The notes under the pieces were generated by a model, which was not told the origin of the DNA, did no database searches, and saw nothing but the letters and a program-made list of their open reading frames with translations. Shown here in pieces: positions 25,402 to 35,580 of a stretch of DNA of 64,000 nucleotides. The first letter of the stretch is position 1; each line of letters starts with the position of its first letter. A program made the translations under genes and the position numbers. Source of the stretch: Pseudomonas floridensis (GTDB lineage Bacteria; Pseudomonadota; Gammaproteobacteria; Pseudomonadales; Pseudomonadaceae); contig NZ_MUIO01000071.1 in the NCBI RefSeq assembly GCF_002087235.1, forward strand, positions 1-64,000, in the 5' to 3' direction.

Positions 25402-26849
25402 GCGGCAATCCAGAACACTAGCAGGAACAACGCGCCGATGCCCTGACTGATCCGGTCGCGGATGGCGAACACGACCGGGTCGTCATTCATCAACCCGCGA
25501 TGGGTGAGCATCCAGATCCGGGTGATCCAGAACAGCAACAGCGGACAGGCCAGCCAGATCACGTGCGGATGTCGATAGAGCGCAACGGTGGCACCTTCGT
25601 GGATGTACAGCGCCAGTACCATCACTGCCAGATTGCCGGAGGACGCGCCCAGGGAAGCGATCATGTCCAGATCGCTCGGGTAATAGCCTCGCCCGCGCGT
25701 CTTGCCTTCCACCTCGCGCATCCGGGCTTCGCGCAATTCGGCGTAGCGCTTGACCAGGGCCAGACTCAGAAACAGGAACATGGAAAAGGCCAGGATCCAG
25801 AACGTGAGCGGCAGACTGAACGCCGCTGCGCCTGCCAGGATTCGGGTGGTGTAGAGCATGGCCAGCACGATGACGTCGACCGCCATGTGTCGTTTAAGGT
25901 ACAGCGAGTAAACCAGCGTCAGCACGTAGTAGGCCGCCAGCACCGCCGAGAACTGCCACGGCAGAAACCACCCTGCGCCGGCGAAGGCCAGCAGCAACAA
26001 AGTGGGAACAGCGATCAGGCCGGACTTGATCGGCAGACGGCCGCTGGCGAACGGCCGGTTGCGTTTGCTGCGGTGATGGCGGTCGTCTGCCAAGTCCAGC
26101 AGGTCGTTGAGTACGTAGACGCTGGACGCGCAGAGGCCGAAGAATAGAAACGCCAGCACGCCATCGAGCCACTGTTGTGGTTGCTGAAGCCGGTGCGCCG
26201 CCAGCAGCGGGACGAAAATCAGCGCGTTCTTCAACCATTGATGCAAGCGCAACGCCTTGCGCCAGTCGTTGACGCAGGCAGCGTCGGCGTTGATCACCTG
26301 CTCGACATTGCCCTGCGCCTGAGCGCGGCGTTCGACGCCACGGTGTGGGTTAGCCACGATGGCCTTGCGCGCCGCTGCCCAGATGCACAGATCGTCGGTC
26401 GAGTTGCCAACGTAATCGAAGCCGCTCTGGCCGTAATGAGCTATCAGCAGATCGCGCTTGCGGTGGGCCGACAGGTTGACCTGACCATCGGATGCCCAGA
26501 CCTGATCGAACAGATTCAGGTGTCTGGCGATGCGCTTGGCCAGTGTCTCGTGGGCGGCGGTCGCAAGCACGATGAGCCTGCCGGTGCTGCGCTGCGTCTC
26601 GACGTAGTCGATGACGGCGACGTCGTAGGGCAGCAGAGCGATATCGAGCTGAGTGGCCTGCGCCAGTCCCTGTTTCAGCGCGGCCTTGCCCTGCAACAGC
26701 CACAACAGCAATTTGAACAGGTGCAACGGATACTGACGCACAAAGGCCATGGTTGTTTCAAACAGCAGGTCGGAACGCAACAGCGTGCCGTCCAGATCGA
26801 CCACCAGCGGTGGGTGCGTTTGCAGAACTCTTCCCTGAATTCCAGACAT
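25398..26849 (-). CDS. HAD phosphatase-UbiA prenyltransferase fusion (DPPR synthase-like)
   Basis: A 483-residue two-part protein. Residues about 14-190 are a HAD phosphatase (VVDLDGTLL with Asp18 and Asp20). Residues about 200-483 are a UbiA-family prenyltransferase with YVLNDLLDLADD and about eight helices. The likely reaction is transfer of phosphoribose from PRPP to a polyprenyl phosphate, followed by dephosphorylation by the HAD part; in mycobacteria these are separate enzymes. It is the first gene of the operon, with GGAG upstream, and overlaps the DprE1-like gene by 4 bp. A quinone-type prenyltransferase is unlikely given the neighbours. Confidence 0.87.
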   Translation of the reverse strand: MSGIQGRVLQTHPPLVVDLDGTLLRSDLLFETTMAFVRQYPLHLFKLLLWLLQGKAALKQGLAQATQLDIALLPYDVAVIDYVETQRSTGRLIVLATAAHETLAKRIARHLNLFDQVWASDGQVNLSAHRKRDLLIAHYGQSGFDYVGNSTDDLCIWAAARKAIVANPHRGVERRAQAQGNVEQVINADAACVNDWRKALRLHQWLKNALIFVPLLAAHRLQQPQQWLDGVLAFLFFGLCASSVYVLNDLLDLADDRHHRSKRNRPFASGRLPIKSGLIAVPTLLLLAFAGAGWFLPWQFSAVLAAYYVLTLVYSLYLKRHMAVDVIVLAMLYTTRILAGAAAFSLPLTFWILAFSMFLFLSLALVKRYAELREARMREVEGKTRGRGYYPSDLDMIASLGASSGNLAVMVLALYIHEGATVALYRHPHVIWLACPLLLFWITRIWMLTHRGLMNDDPVVFAIRDRISQGIGALFLLVFWIAA

Positions 26850-27213
26850 GGACGTGACTCCGGTGAACGTGAGCGCACTATGGAACGAAAACGGACAATC
26901 GCCTCTTGAATAAAATTAAATACCACGGATTTAATTGCCGTGTGCATGACGTCAGAAAACCTCAGTTTATTAAGGCTTTCAATGAGTGAAACTATTGTTT
27001 CATCTAATTAACACATCATCGGCTTTGAGCCGGATGATCCCGGTAATGATTAACGGTTGGCATATCCGATATCCCGAGCGGAGGGTCTGTTTAAGAGGTC
27101 GGCGCGTGAGACATGCAGGGGACACTTCTGTGTAATCCCGATGAATCATAGGTCGCGCTTATAAGAAATCGAGTCATAATGACACGCCTTTATGCCATCC
27201 TTCGAGCGTCAAA
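26850..27213. other. 364-bp divergent intergenic region between the arabinofuranose-type operon and norR-like gene
   Basis: AT-rich near 26905-27010, with a hairpin ATCATCGGCT/AGCCGGATGAT (27015-27038, one bulge). The two divergent units must have their promoters here. I see no convincing NorR enhancer set, no IS remnant and no small gene. Confidence 0.5.
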
Positions 27214-28764
<1,551 letters not shown>

Positions 28765-28876
28765 TATAGCGCTCGATCCGTTCATGGGCGCGTGCATGTA
28801 AAAAAGAGTGAATTTTTTCAGGCTGACTTGGGTCATCTGTATCTCAAGCCACCACTGAAAAAGGATCAGGTTTTCA

Positions 28877-29101
28877 ATGGCACTGCCCAAACACTATCGC
28901 ATTGATTATCTTTTGAATGGCTCTTTCAAGAGTTTTTATATACGAACCGAACATATGGATAACGTTGAAGCCTGGCATTACGCAAGTGTCGACGCCGGGC
29001 TTGCGCGCATTCCCAAATACCGTCTGGAGAAGGTGCCCCGCGTGACGAAGCCCTACGCCGAGCACTTTGGCGTGACCAACGTGGAATGGGCTCAGGCCTG
29101 A
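28877..29101 (+). CDS. Small DUF6555-like Pseudomonas protein
   Basis: A 74-residue basic, soluble protein, starting IDYLLNGSFKSFYIRTEHMDNVEAWHYA in three pieces and ending FGVTNVEWAQA. I recognise the pattern as the DUF6555 group common in Pseudomonas; its function is unknown. There is a promoter-sized gap (112 bp) after norR with an AAAAAG-rich repeat. Its stop codon lies inside a 28-bp inverted repeat shared with the converging MFS gene. Confidence 0.8.
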   Translation: MALPKHYRIDYLLNGSFKSFYIRTEHMDNVEAWHYASVDAGLARIPKYRLEKVPRVTKPYAEHFGVTNVEWAQA

Positions 29102-29110
29102 GCCCGTTCC
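29083..29110. terminator. 28-bp inverted repeat over the DUF6555 stop codon
   Basis: Arms 29083-29096 and 29097-29110 pair over 14 bp with one T-G position and no spacer (core GGGCTCAGGCCTGAGCCC). It includes the stop codon and ends 10 bp before the stop of the converging MFS gene, so it may end both transcripts. Confidence 0.55.
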
Positions 29111-29119
29111 ACCTGAACG

Positions 29120-30538
29120 TCAGCGATTAGCAATGTCCTCCAGCGCGAGATTGCGGGTACGCGGCCCGAAGCCACCGATGGTGATAATCACGATCAGCAT
29201 GCTGCTGACGATGAATGCGAGTACGCCGGGCGTCCCGAAGTGCTCGAGGAATATACCGATCAACAGACTGCTGAAAACGGTCGACAAACGACTGAACGAG
29301 TAGCAGAAACCCACCGCCCGCGCGCGGATGTTGGTAGGAAACAACTCGCCCTGATAGGAGTGGTAGCTGAAGCTGAGCCATGCATTGCAGAACGTGATCA
29401 TGACCCCGCAAAAGATCAACCCGACGGCGCTGGTCTGAAAAGCGAACAGCGTGCCGAAGATCATCGCGCCCAGGGCTGAACCGACGATCTGCCATTTGTT
29501 CTCGAAGCGATTGGCAAACCTCATGAACAACAACGGACCCAGCGGGTACGCCAGTGTGATGACGAAGGCGTAGCCCAGGCTGTGCGTGACGCTCACACCT
29601 TGTCCGGAGAGCAGGGCAGGCAGCCAGTTGCCAAAGCCGAAGAAGCCGATGGCCTGAAAGACGTGGAAAGCGATCAGCATTAGTGCGCGACGACGGAACG
29701 GCGGTTGCCAGATGTCGGCGAAGCGACCTTTGCCCTCGACTTCAACCTTCTGCGGTTCAGGTGCGTCCAGCGGCTGTTTGTGATCCTTCAGGCAGCGAGC
29801 TTCAAGTCGGTCCACGATGTGCTCGGCCTCGTCGAAGCGCCCTTGCTGCGCCAGCCAGCGTGGCGACTCGGGCAGCGCCGAGCGCAACCACCAGATGAAC
29901 AGCGCGAACACTGCGCTGCTGATCACTACCCAGCGCCAGCCCGAGTAACCAAACGGCGCCTGCGGCACCAGCCACCACGACATCAGGGCAACGCTGGGCA
30001 CCGCCAGAAACTGGATGGAGAAGGCAAAGGCAAACGCCGCGCTGCGCATGCGTTTGGGCATCAGTTCCGACAGGTAGGCGTCAATGGTGACCAGCTCGAC
30101 GCCCAAGCCGATACCGACCAGAAATCGCATGCCGATCACACCCATGGCCGATGTCTGCAGCCCCATCATGACCGTCGCAACGGTGTACCAGATCAGCGCA
30201 CAGGTGAAAATAGCGCGCCGCCCGAACCGATCTGCGATCGGGCTGAGTAGACTGGCACCGAAAAACAGACCAAGAAAGGTCGCCGAGGCGAACGCGGCCT
30301 GATCGGAAAAGCCGAACAACCCTTGGCTGCCGGTGGCGAAAATGCCATCGCGGATCAGGCCGGGGCTGATATAGGCGGTCTGGAACAGGTCGTAGAGTTC
30401 GAAGAATCCGCCGATCGAAAGCAGGGCCACCAGTTTCCAGAGTGTGGCAACGGCGGGAAGGCGATCGATACGCGCCGAGATCAAGGCAGCGCGAAGCGGG
30501 TCGGCGTGGGATTCACTGCGCAGAGTAGTGGAGGGCAT
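29120..30538 (-). CDS. MFS transporter, sugar/metabolite:H+ symporter type
   Basis: A 472-residue transporter with 12 helices. Typical marks are GGFFELYDLFQTAYISPGLI in helix 1, DRFGRRAIF after helix 2, RFLVGIGLGVELVTIDAYLSELMPKRMR near helix 4-5, and PESPRWLA before the central loop. This is the sugar-porter/metabolite symporter branch (ShiA, KgtP, YdjK relatives). The substrate is not clear. It has its own promoter region, AT-rich and 304 bp long, shared with mntH. Convergent with the DUF6555 gene. Confidence 0.88.
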   Translation of the reverse strand: MPSTTLRSESHADPLRAALISARIDRLPAVATLWKLVALLSIGGFFELYDLFQTAYISPGLIRDGIFATGSQGLFGFSDQAAFASATFLGLFFGASLLSPIADRFGRRAIFTCALIWYTVATVMMGLQTSAMGVIGMRFLVGIGLGVELVTIDAYLSELMPKRMRSAAFAFAFSIQFLAVPSVALMSWWLVPQAPFGYSGWRWVVISSAVFALFIWWLRSALPESPRWLAQQGRFDEAEHIVDRLEARCLKDHKQPLDAPEPQKVEVEGKGRFADIWQPPFRRRALMLIAFHVFQAIGFFGFGNWLPALLSGQGVSVTHSLGYAFVITLAYPLGPLLFMRFANRFENKWQIVGSALGAMIFGTLFAFQTSAVGLIFCGVMITFCNAWLSFSYHSYQGELFPTNIRARAVGFCYSFSRLSTVFSSLLIGIFLEHFGTPGVLAFIVSSMLIVIITIGGFGPRTRNLALEDIANR

Positions 30539-30842
30539 CGGCGGAAAGTCCAGAAGATGGAGTGAAGAATGTTACGCGTTTTACAATTGGTAATACTTGC
30601 TCAATAAAGCTATTAATGATCATAAATTAGCGTTTTGTTGCGGATAAATTAAATATTTTGATAATTTCTGCACTTCGGATAACGTTTTTTTCATAATGAT
30701 GTGACGTCCCGTTGGCTGACCGAAGCATGATCAGCGGCATATAAAGAGCTGCCTGAAAGACCCATTTAAGCCAAGTGATGTATCAAGATATGTCTCGAGA
30801 CCTTAGGATAGGCGCTTCGTTTTCTGCCTTCCGCGGGTTCCC
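30539..30842. promoter_or_regulatory. 304-bp divergent promoter region of MFS and mntH
   Basis: The stretch 30575-30700 is very AT-rich and suits promoters. A perfect 10-bp palindrome GTCTCGAGAC (30792-30801) lies 42 bp before the mntH start and could be an operator. I find no clear MntR box, Fur box or manganese riboswitch. Confidence 0.4.
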
Positions 30843-32162
30843 GTGACGTATAAATTGCCCACCACGGCGACTGCGCCGTTTTGTCCTTCGGCGACCAGCG
30901 ATAGCGTCGCCATCCCCGCAAATGCTTCCTTGCTGCGCAAAATGATGCTGTTCGTCGGCCCCGGCCTGCTGGTGTCGATCGGCTACATGGACCCGGGCAA
31001 CTGGGCGACGGCCATCGAAGCCGGGTCGCGCTTCGGCTATTCATTGTTGTTCGTGGTGGTACTGGCCAGTCTGTCGGGGATGGTGCTGCAGAACCTGTGT
31101 TCGCGACTGGGTATCGCTACGGGTCGGGATCTGGCGCAATTGTCGGCGGCCCGCTACAGCCGCAACGTCGCCAAGGGGCAATGGGTATTGGCGGAGTTGT
31201 CGATCATCGCCACGGACCTGGCCGAAGTGCTGGGCGCGGCGTTGGCCTTTCATCTGCTGCTGGGGGTCTCGATCACCACCGGTGTCGCGCTGACCGCCTT
31301 CGACACGCTGATCGTGCTGGCCTTGCAGGGTGCCAATTTCCGTCGTCTGGAAGCCATCGTGCTTGGACTGATCGCAACCATCGCCGCGTGCTTCGCTGTG
31401 GAACTGATCCTGATCAAGCCGTTCTGGCCGGATGTTGCAGCAGGCCTGAAACCCGGTTGGGACGTGCTGAGCAGTCAGGAGCCGTTGTATCTCGCCATCG
31501 GGATTCTGGGCGCGACGGTGATGCCGCACAACCTGTACCTGCATTCCTCGGTGGTACAGACGCGGGTCAATGGTTCAGACACGGGGAGCAAGGCTACGGC
31601 TATCCGTTTCGCCCGGCTGGACACGATCGGTTCGCTGAGCCTGGCGCTGTTGATCAACGCGGCGATTCTGATTCTCGCCGCTGCGGCGTTTCACCGAACC
31701 GGCCACACCGATGTGGTGGAGATTCAGGACGCCTATCACCTGCTCGACCCGTTGGTGGGCGGTGCGGTTGCCAGCGTATTGTTCGGCGTGGCGTTGCTGG
31801 CGGCGGGGCAGAGCTCCACATTTACCGGAACCATCGCCGGACAGGTGGTGCTCGAAGGCTTTCTGCAGGCGAAGATTCCGTGTTGGCAACGACGCCTGAT
31901 CACCCGTGTGCTGGCGTTGATCCCCGCCCTGATCGGGGTGATCTGGTTGGGCGATAGCTCAGTGGGCAAGATGCTGGTACTCAGCCAGGTGGTCTTGAGT
32001 CTGCAACTGCCGTTCGCGCTCTGGCCGCTGATTCGCTTCACCAGTGACAAAAGTTTAATGGGGTCCTTCGTCAACACCCGGCTGGTGCAAATCACGGCCT
32101 GGAGCCTGTTTGGCGTGATCTCGGCTGCCAACCTGACGCTGTTGTGGTTCTGGGTAAGCTGA
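30843..32162 (+). CDS. mntH: Nramp family manganese/divalent metal transporter
   Basis: A 439-residue proton-coupled importer for Mn(II) and perhaps Fe(II), with 11 helices. The metal-site motifs are present: DPGNWAT in helix 1 and GATVMPHNLYLHSS in helix 6. The N-terminal extension before RKMMLFVGPG is about 32 residues, within the family range. The GTG at 30843 is the best available start but its ribosome site is weak; a later start would cut only the tail. It is followed 63 bp later by an MFS gene. Confidence 0.93.
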   Translation: MTYKLPTTATAPFCPSATSDSVAIPANASLLRKMMLFVGPGLLVSIGYMDPGNWATAIEAGSRFGYSLLFVVVLASLSGMVLQNLCSRLGIATGRDLAQLSAARYSRNVAKGQWVLAELSIIATDLAEVLGAALAFHLLLGVSITTGVALTAFDTLIVLALQGANFRRLEAIVLGLIATIAACFAVELILIKPFWPDVAAGLKPGWDVLSSQEPLYLAIGILGATVMPHNLYLHSSVVQTRVNGSDTGSKATAIRFARLDTIGSLSLALLINAAILILAAAAFHRTGHTDVVEIQDAYHLLDPLVGGAVASVLFGVALLAAGQSSTFTGTIAGQVVLEGFLQAKIPCWQRRLITRVLALIPALIGVIWLGDSSVGKMLVLSQVVLSLQLPFALWPLIRFTSDKSLMGSFVNTRLVQITAWSLFGVISAANLTLLWFWVS

Positions 32163-32225
32163 ACTTAGCGGCGTCCTTCCGGCTCTCAATCCTGACATTC
32201 AGGTCCGCCGTGAAGGAATCCGGAA

Positions 32226-33683
32226 ATGACGACGATCCAGACCCTCGACAAGGGACAGGTATTCGAAACTGACCTGCCTGCCCGACTGGATCGATTGCCA
32301 TGGGGGCGTTTTCATACGTTGCTGGTGATTGCGCTGGGCATTACCTGGTTGCTGGACGGGCTTGAGGTGACCCTCGCAGGGTCCGTGGCCGGTGCACTGA
32401 AAGCCAGTCCGGTGCTAAACCTGAGCAACAGTCAGATTGGCCTGGCCGGTGCCGCCTATATTGCCGGCGCAGTGCTGGGTGCACTGTTCTTCGGCTGGCT
32501 CACCGACCGTCTGGGGCGGCGCAAATTGTTTTTCATCACGCTGGCGCTGTACATCACCGCCACCTTCGCCACGGCATTCTCGTTCAATGTCTGGAGCTTC
32601 ATGCTGTTCCGGTTTCTTACCGGCATGGGCATCGGCGGCGAATACACCGCGATCAACTCGACCATTCAGGAGTTCACGCCCGCGCGCTATCGCGGCTGGG
32701 TAGATCTGACCATCAACGGTACGTTCTGGCTCGGCGCGGCGTTGGGCGCTGTAGGCTCCATTGTCCTGCTGGACCCGCAATGGCTGGGGGCAGAGTTGGG
32801 CTGGAGATTATGTTTCGGCATTGGCGCGGTGCTGGGCCTGTTCATCATGCTGATGCGCCTGTGGCTACCGGAAAGTCCGCGCTGGTTGCTGATTCACGGT
32901 CGCTCCGACGAGGCCCGTCAGATCGTCGAACGCATCGAAGCCGACATGCAGCGTCGAGGGCACGTGCTGCCCGTCGTCCAGGGCAAACCCTTGCGTCTGC
33001 ATGCGCGTGACCACACACCGCTCGGTGAAATCTTTCACACGTTGTTCGTGTCTTTCCGTCAGCGCTCGCTGGTTGGCCTGACCCTGCTTACCGCTCAGGC
33101 GTTCTTCTATAACGCGATCTTCTTCACCTATGCGCTGGTGCTGACCGATTTTTACGATGTGCCCGCTCAGAATGTGGGCTGGTTCGTACTGCCACTGGCG
33201 CTGGGCAACTTCTGCGGCCCATTGTTGCTCGGGCGTTTGTCCGATGTGGTCGGGCGGCGGGTGATGATCAGCCTGACCTACGGCCTGTCAGGCGTACTGC
33301 TGGCGATCAGCGGGTATCTGTTTCAGCAGGGGTTGCTGGATGTGACGCAACAGGCCATCGCCTGGATGGTGATCTTTTTCTTCGCATCGGCAGCGGCCAG
33401 TTCGGCCTATCTGACCGTCGCCGAAACGTTCCCGCTGGAAATCCGCGCGCTGGCCATTGCGGTGTTCTATGCCTTCGGCACTGGCCTGGGCGGGATCATC
33501 GGCCCGACGCTGTTTGGCGAACTGATCGAAACCCATGATCGCGGCAATGTGCTGATCGGTTATCTGATAGGCGCGGGGCTGATGCTGCTGGCGGCGTTCG
33601 TGCAGTCGATATGGGGGGCTGCAGCGGAACGCAAGTCGCTGGAGGAAGTGGCGCGGCCATTGTCGCAGGCGCGGGATGACTAG
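32226..33683 (+). CDS. MFS transporter, sugar/metabolite:H+ symporter type
   Basis: A 485-residue 12-helix transporter with GITWLLDGLEVTLAGSVAGAL in helix 1, WLTDRLGRRKLFF after helix 2, RFLTGMGIGGEYTAINSTIQEFTPARYRG in two adjoining segments, and PESPRWLLIHGR. It is related to, but distinct from, the MFS gene on the other side of mntH. The AAGGAA site is 7 bases before the ATG. Its stop codon overlaps the stop of the converging small gene by 3 bp. The substrate is unknown. Confidence 0.88.
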   Translation: MTTIQTLDKGQVFETDLPARLDRLPWGRFHTLLVIALGITWLLDGLEVTLAGSVAGALKASPVLNLSNSQIGLAGAAYIAGAVLGALFFGWLTDRLGRRKLFFITLALYITATFATAFSFNVWSFMLFRFLTGMGIGGEYTAINSTIQEFTPARYRGWVDLTINGTFWLGAALGAVGSIVLLDPQWLGAELGWRLCFGIGAVLGLFIMLMRLWLPESPRWLLIHGRSDEARQIVERIEADMQRRGHVLPVVQGKPLRLHARDHTPLGEIFHTLFVSFRQRSLVGLTLLTAQAFFYNAIFFTYALVLTDFYDVPAQNVGWFVLPLALGNFCGPLLLGRLSDVVGRRVMISLTYGLSGVLLAISGYLFQQGLLDVTQQAIAWMVIFFFASAAASSAYLTVAETFPLEIRALAIAVFYAFGTGLGGIIGPTLFGELIETHDRGNVLIGYLIGAGLMLLAAFVQSIWGAAAERKSLEEVARPLSQARDD

Positions 33684-33880
33684 CTGTTGAACACGCCGCG
33701 CAGGTCCTGGACCGATGCCCTCAGGCCGCGAATCTGTTCACTGACGGCCTGGGCCTCGTTCGCACGGGCATTGCTTTGCAAATACGCCAGATGACCGGAC
33801 ATGTTGCGCGATACGCGCTCAAGGTCGTCGGCGGTGCGCTGTACATAAGCCTGGATGTCTTTGAGTTGCTCGATGTGCAC
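33680..33880 (-). CDS. Small helical protein of unknown function
   Basis: A 66-residue, mostly helical protein starting VHIEQLKDIQAYVQRTADDL. The GTG at 33880 has AGGA upstream and is preferred to an ATG at 33946, which would add a poorly conserved-looking extension. It has a coiled-coil-like pattern and no membrane segment. It ends over the MFS stop codon. I do not recognise the family. Confidence 0.5.
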   Translation of the reverse strand: MHIEQLKDIQAYVQRTADDLERVSRNMSGHLAYLQSNARANEAQAVSEQIRGLRASVQDLRGVFNS

Positions 33881-34005
33881 GAATGCTGTCCTGTTGGTCG
33901 CATCCGAGCGCACTGAGTGAAGAGGGGTTCTTGCGTCAGCAATCAAGCTATCGGCACGAATGGCATTTTGCTTTAGGGCGGCGGAAAAATAAAACCTGCC
34001 GCGCC

Positions 34006-34218
34006 TTACTGACCGTCTTCGTCTTCCTCGGGATCCTGCTCCGAGTACGAGTCGAGCAATTCGGCCAATGCCAGGGTCCTTTTCAGCCCGCTCATGCTCG
34101 ACATGATCTCGGCCACTGCCTGAGTGGCAACAGCCTTGGCGGCTTCGCGTTCTGCAGCAGTGTTATTGGGCGTGGCGTCCTGCGCCGCTTCAATAATCGA
34201 CTGTTCAAAGGTATCCAT
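34006..34218 (-). CDS. Small acidic protein of unknown function
   Basis: A 70-residue protein, Ala-rich in the middle and very acidic at the end (EQDPEEDEDGQ). No signal peptide or membrane helix. The ATG is preceded by GAGCGAG-like sequence. Composition suggests a real gene, but the family is not recognised. Confidence 0.6.
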   Translation of the reverse strand: MDTFEQSIIEAAQDATPNNTAAEREAAKAVATQAVAEIMSSMSGLKRTLALAELLDSYSEQDPEEDEDGQ

Positions 34219-34282
34219 GTGGCTCGCTCTTGAGGTTCAGCCTTCTGTGATACAGACAATAACCAGCGCTTTCAAGACCCCA

Positions 34283-34777
34283 TCAATCCCCTTCATAAGG
34301 GAAGTCTTGCAGGGTCTGGGTCAGCGCGACCTCCTGAGGGCCTTGCAAGTCGTCCAGCGCCCAGCACCCGTTAGGGTTTTTGACCAGCCTCAGGCGCGAG
34401 GTCTGAGTGGCGGCTGCCTGTTGCGGCGCGTCTTTGTAACCCAGCAGGTAGGTCATCTCGACCACGGCCTGTTTGTCCGAGCCGGACACGGCCTTCCACT
34501 CGACGGGCTTTTGCACGTCGCCGTCTTGCGCATCGGTCCAGGGATTGGCGGTTATTGCACATTGATCCCCGCCCGGCCCCTGGCATGTCCAGTCTCTTTT
34601 GAGCAGGCTCAGCATCGGTTTTGACAGATAGTCTGCCGAGCCTTTGCCGTTGATATAGAAGTCCTGATGTTTTTCATAAATCCATTTCGCGGTGTCTGCC
34701 GGCGTTGCCGCAGGACAGGCGGCCTGAGCGGTGGAAGAGAGCAGGCAGGCGATCACGATCGCAAGAGGTCTGGACAT
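34283..34777 (-). CDS. Secreted DUF3828-like protein
   Basis: A 164-residue exported protein with a signal peptide MSRPLAIVIACLLSSTAQA ending before ACPAATPADTAKW. The mature domain (SKPMLSLLKRDW, ITANPWTDAQDG, KNPNGCWALDDLQG) looks like DUF3828, a family of small periplasmic domains of unknown role. Four cysteines could form disulfides. The frame stays open to 35098, but the signal peptide sets the start at 34777. Confidence 0.72.
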   Translation of the reverse strand: MSRPLAIVIACLLSSTAQAACPAATPADTAKWIYEKHQDFYINGKGSADYLSKPMLSLLKRDWTCQGPGGDQCAITANPWTDAQDGDVQKPVEWKAVSGSDKQAVVEMTYLLGYKDAPQQAAATQTSRLRLVKNPNGCWALDDLQGPQEVALTQTLQDFPYEGD

Positions 34778-34985
34778 GGAGCAGGCTCGCAGTCTGGGGT
34801 TGAAGATCAATGCATCTTGAGCACATCGCATTTGTAGTCCAACCGGTCTAAAAAGCAATTTTTTTACGCGGTCATTTTGCAGGTCTCCTGCCTGCGGGAG
34901 CATCAAAGGGTAATTTCCTTCAATACGCGTGTGCTCTGCCTCCCTACCTTGAACCGGTATTTCGATCGCGTTCGAGGATTTTCTC

Positions 34986-35570
34986 ATGAGTCTGCTCATT
35001 TCCATGGCGGCCTTCGCGCTGGCATCGTCCATCACCCCCGGGCCGGTAAACATCGTGGCGTTGAGCACCGGCGCACGTTTCGGGTTCAGGTCCGGCATGC
35101 GTCATGTGCTGGGCGCGACGCTGGGATTCACGCTGCTACTGGTGCTGATCGGTTTCGGATTGCACGAAACGTTGCGCCAGTGGCCTTACCTGACCCGGAT
35201 CATTCAATGGGCGGGCGTAGCCTTTCTGTTGTACATGGCATTACGTCTGGCGCTGGACGACGGTCGTTTGAGCATCACGCAGCAGGGCCTTCCACCCTCG
35301 ATGCTCCACGGTGCAATCATGCAGTGGCTAAACCCCAAGGCCTGGCTGGCCTCGATTGCAGGCATGGGCGTATTCGTCGCCGACGGCGAGGCGCGACTGA
35401 TCGGGCAGTTCGCGGCCATCTATTTCGTGGTGTGCTACTTGTCGCTCGGATGTTGGGCCTACGCGGGCAGTTTTTTGCGCAATTACCTGCGCAGTCCCAC
35501 TGGCGTGCGCGTGTTCAATCGCCTCATGGCCCTGCTGCTTGGGGGATGTGCGCTGTATCTGGTGATCTGA
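34986..35570 (+). CDS. LysE/RhtB family amino-acid exporter
   Basis: A 194-residue inner-membrane protein with six helices. The signature SSITPGPVNIVALSTGARFG is at 14-33 and a conserved NPKAW block is at about 115-119, both typical of the LysE/RhtB exporters. The substrate is probably an amino acid. It is convergent with an AraC-type regulator 10 bp away; such pairs are often linked, but the layout here is tail to tail. Confidence 0.9.
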   Translation: MSLLISMAAFALASSITPGPVNIVALSTGARFGFRSGMRHVLGATLGFTLLLVLIGFGLHETLRQWPYLTRIIQWAGVAFLLYMALRLALDDGRLSITQQGLPPSMLHGAIMQWLNPKAWLASIAGMGVFVADGEARLIGQFAAIYFVVCYLSLGCWAYAGSFLRNYLRSPTGVRVFNRLMALLLGGCALYLVI

Positions 35571-35580
35571 TGCGTTCGGC

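Noticed and set aside
34778..35098. Longer form of the secreted DUF3828-like protein
   Set aside because: The signal peptide starts at 34777; the upstream reading overlaps the LysE gene on the other strand and has no ribosome site.
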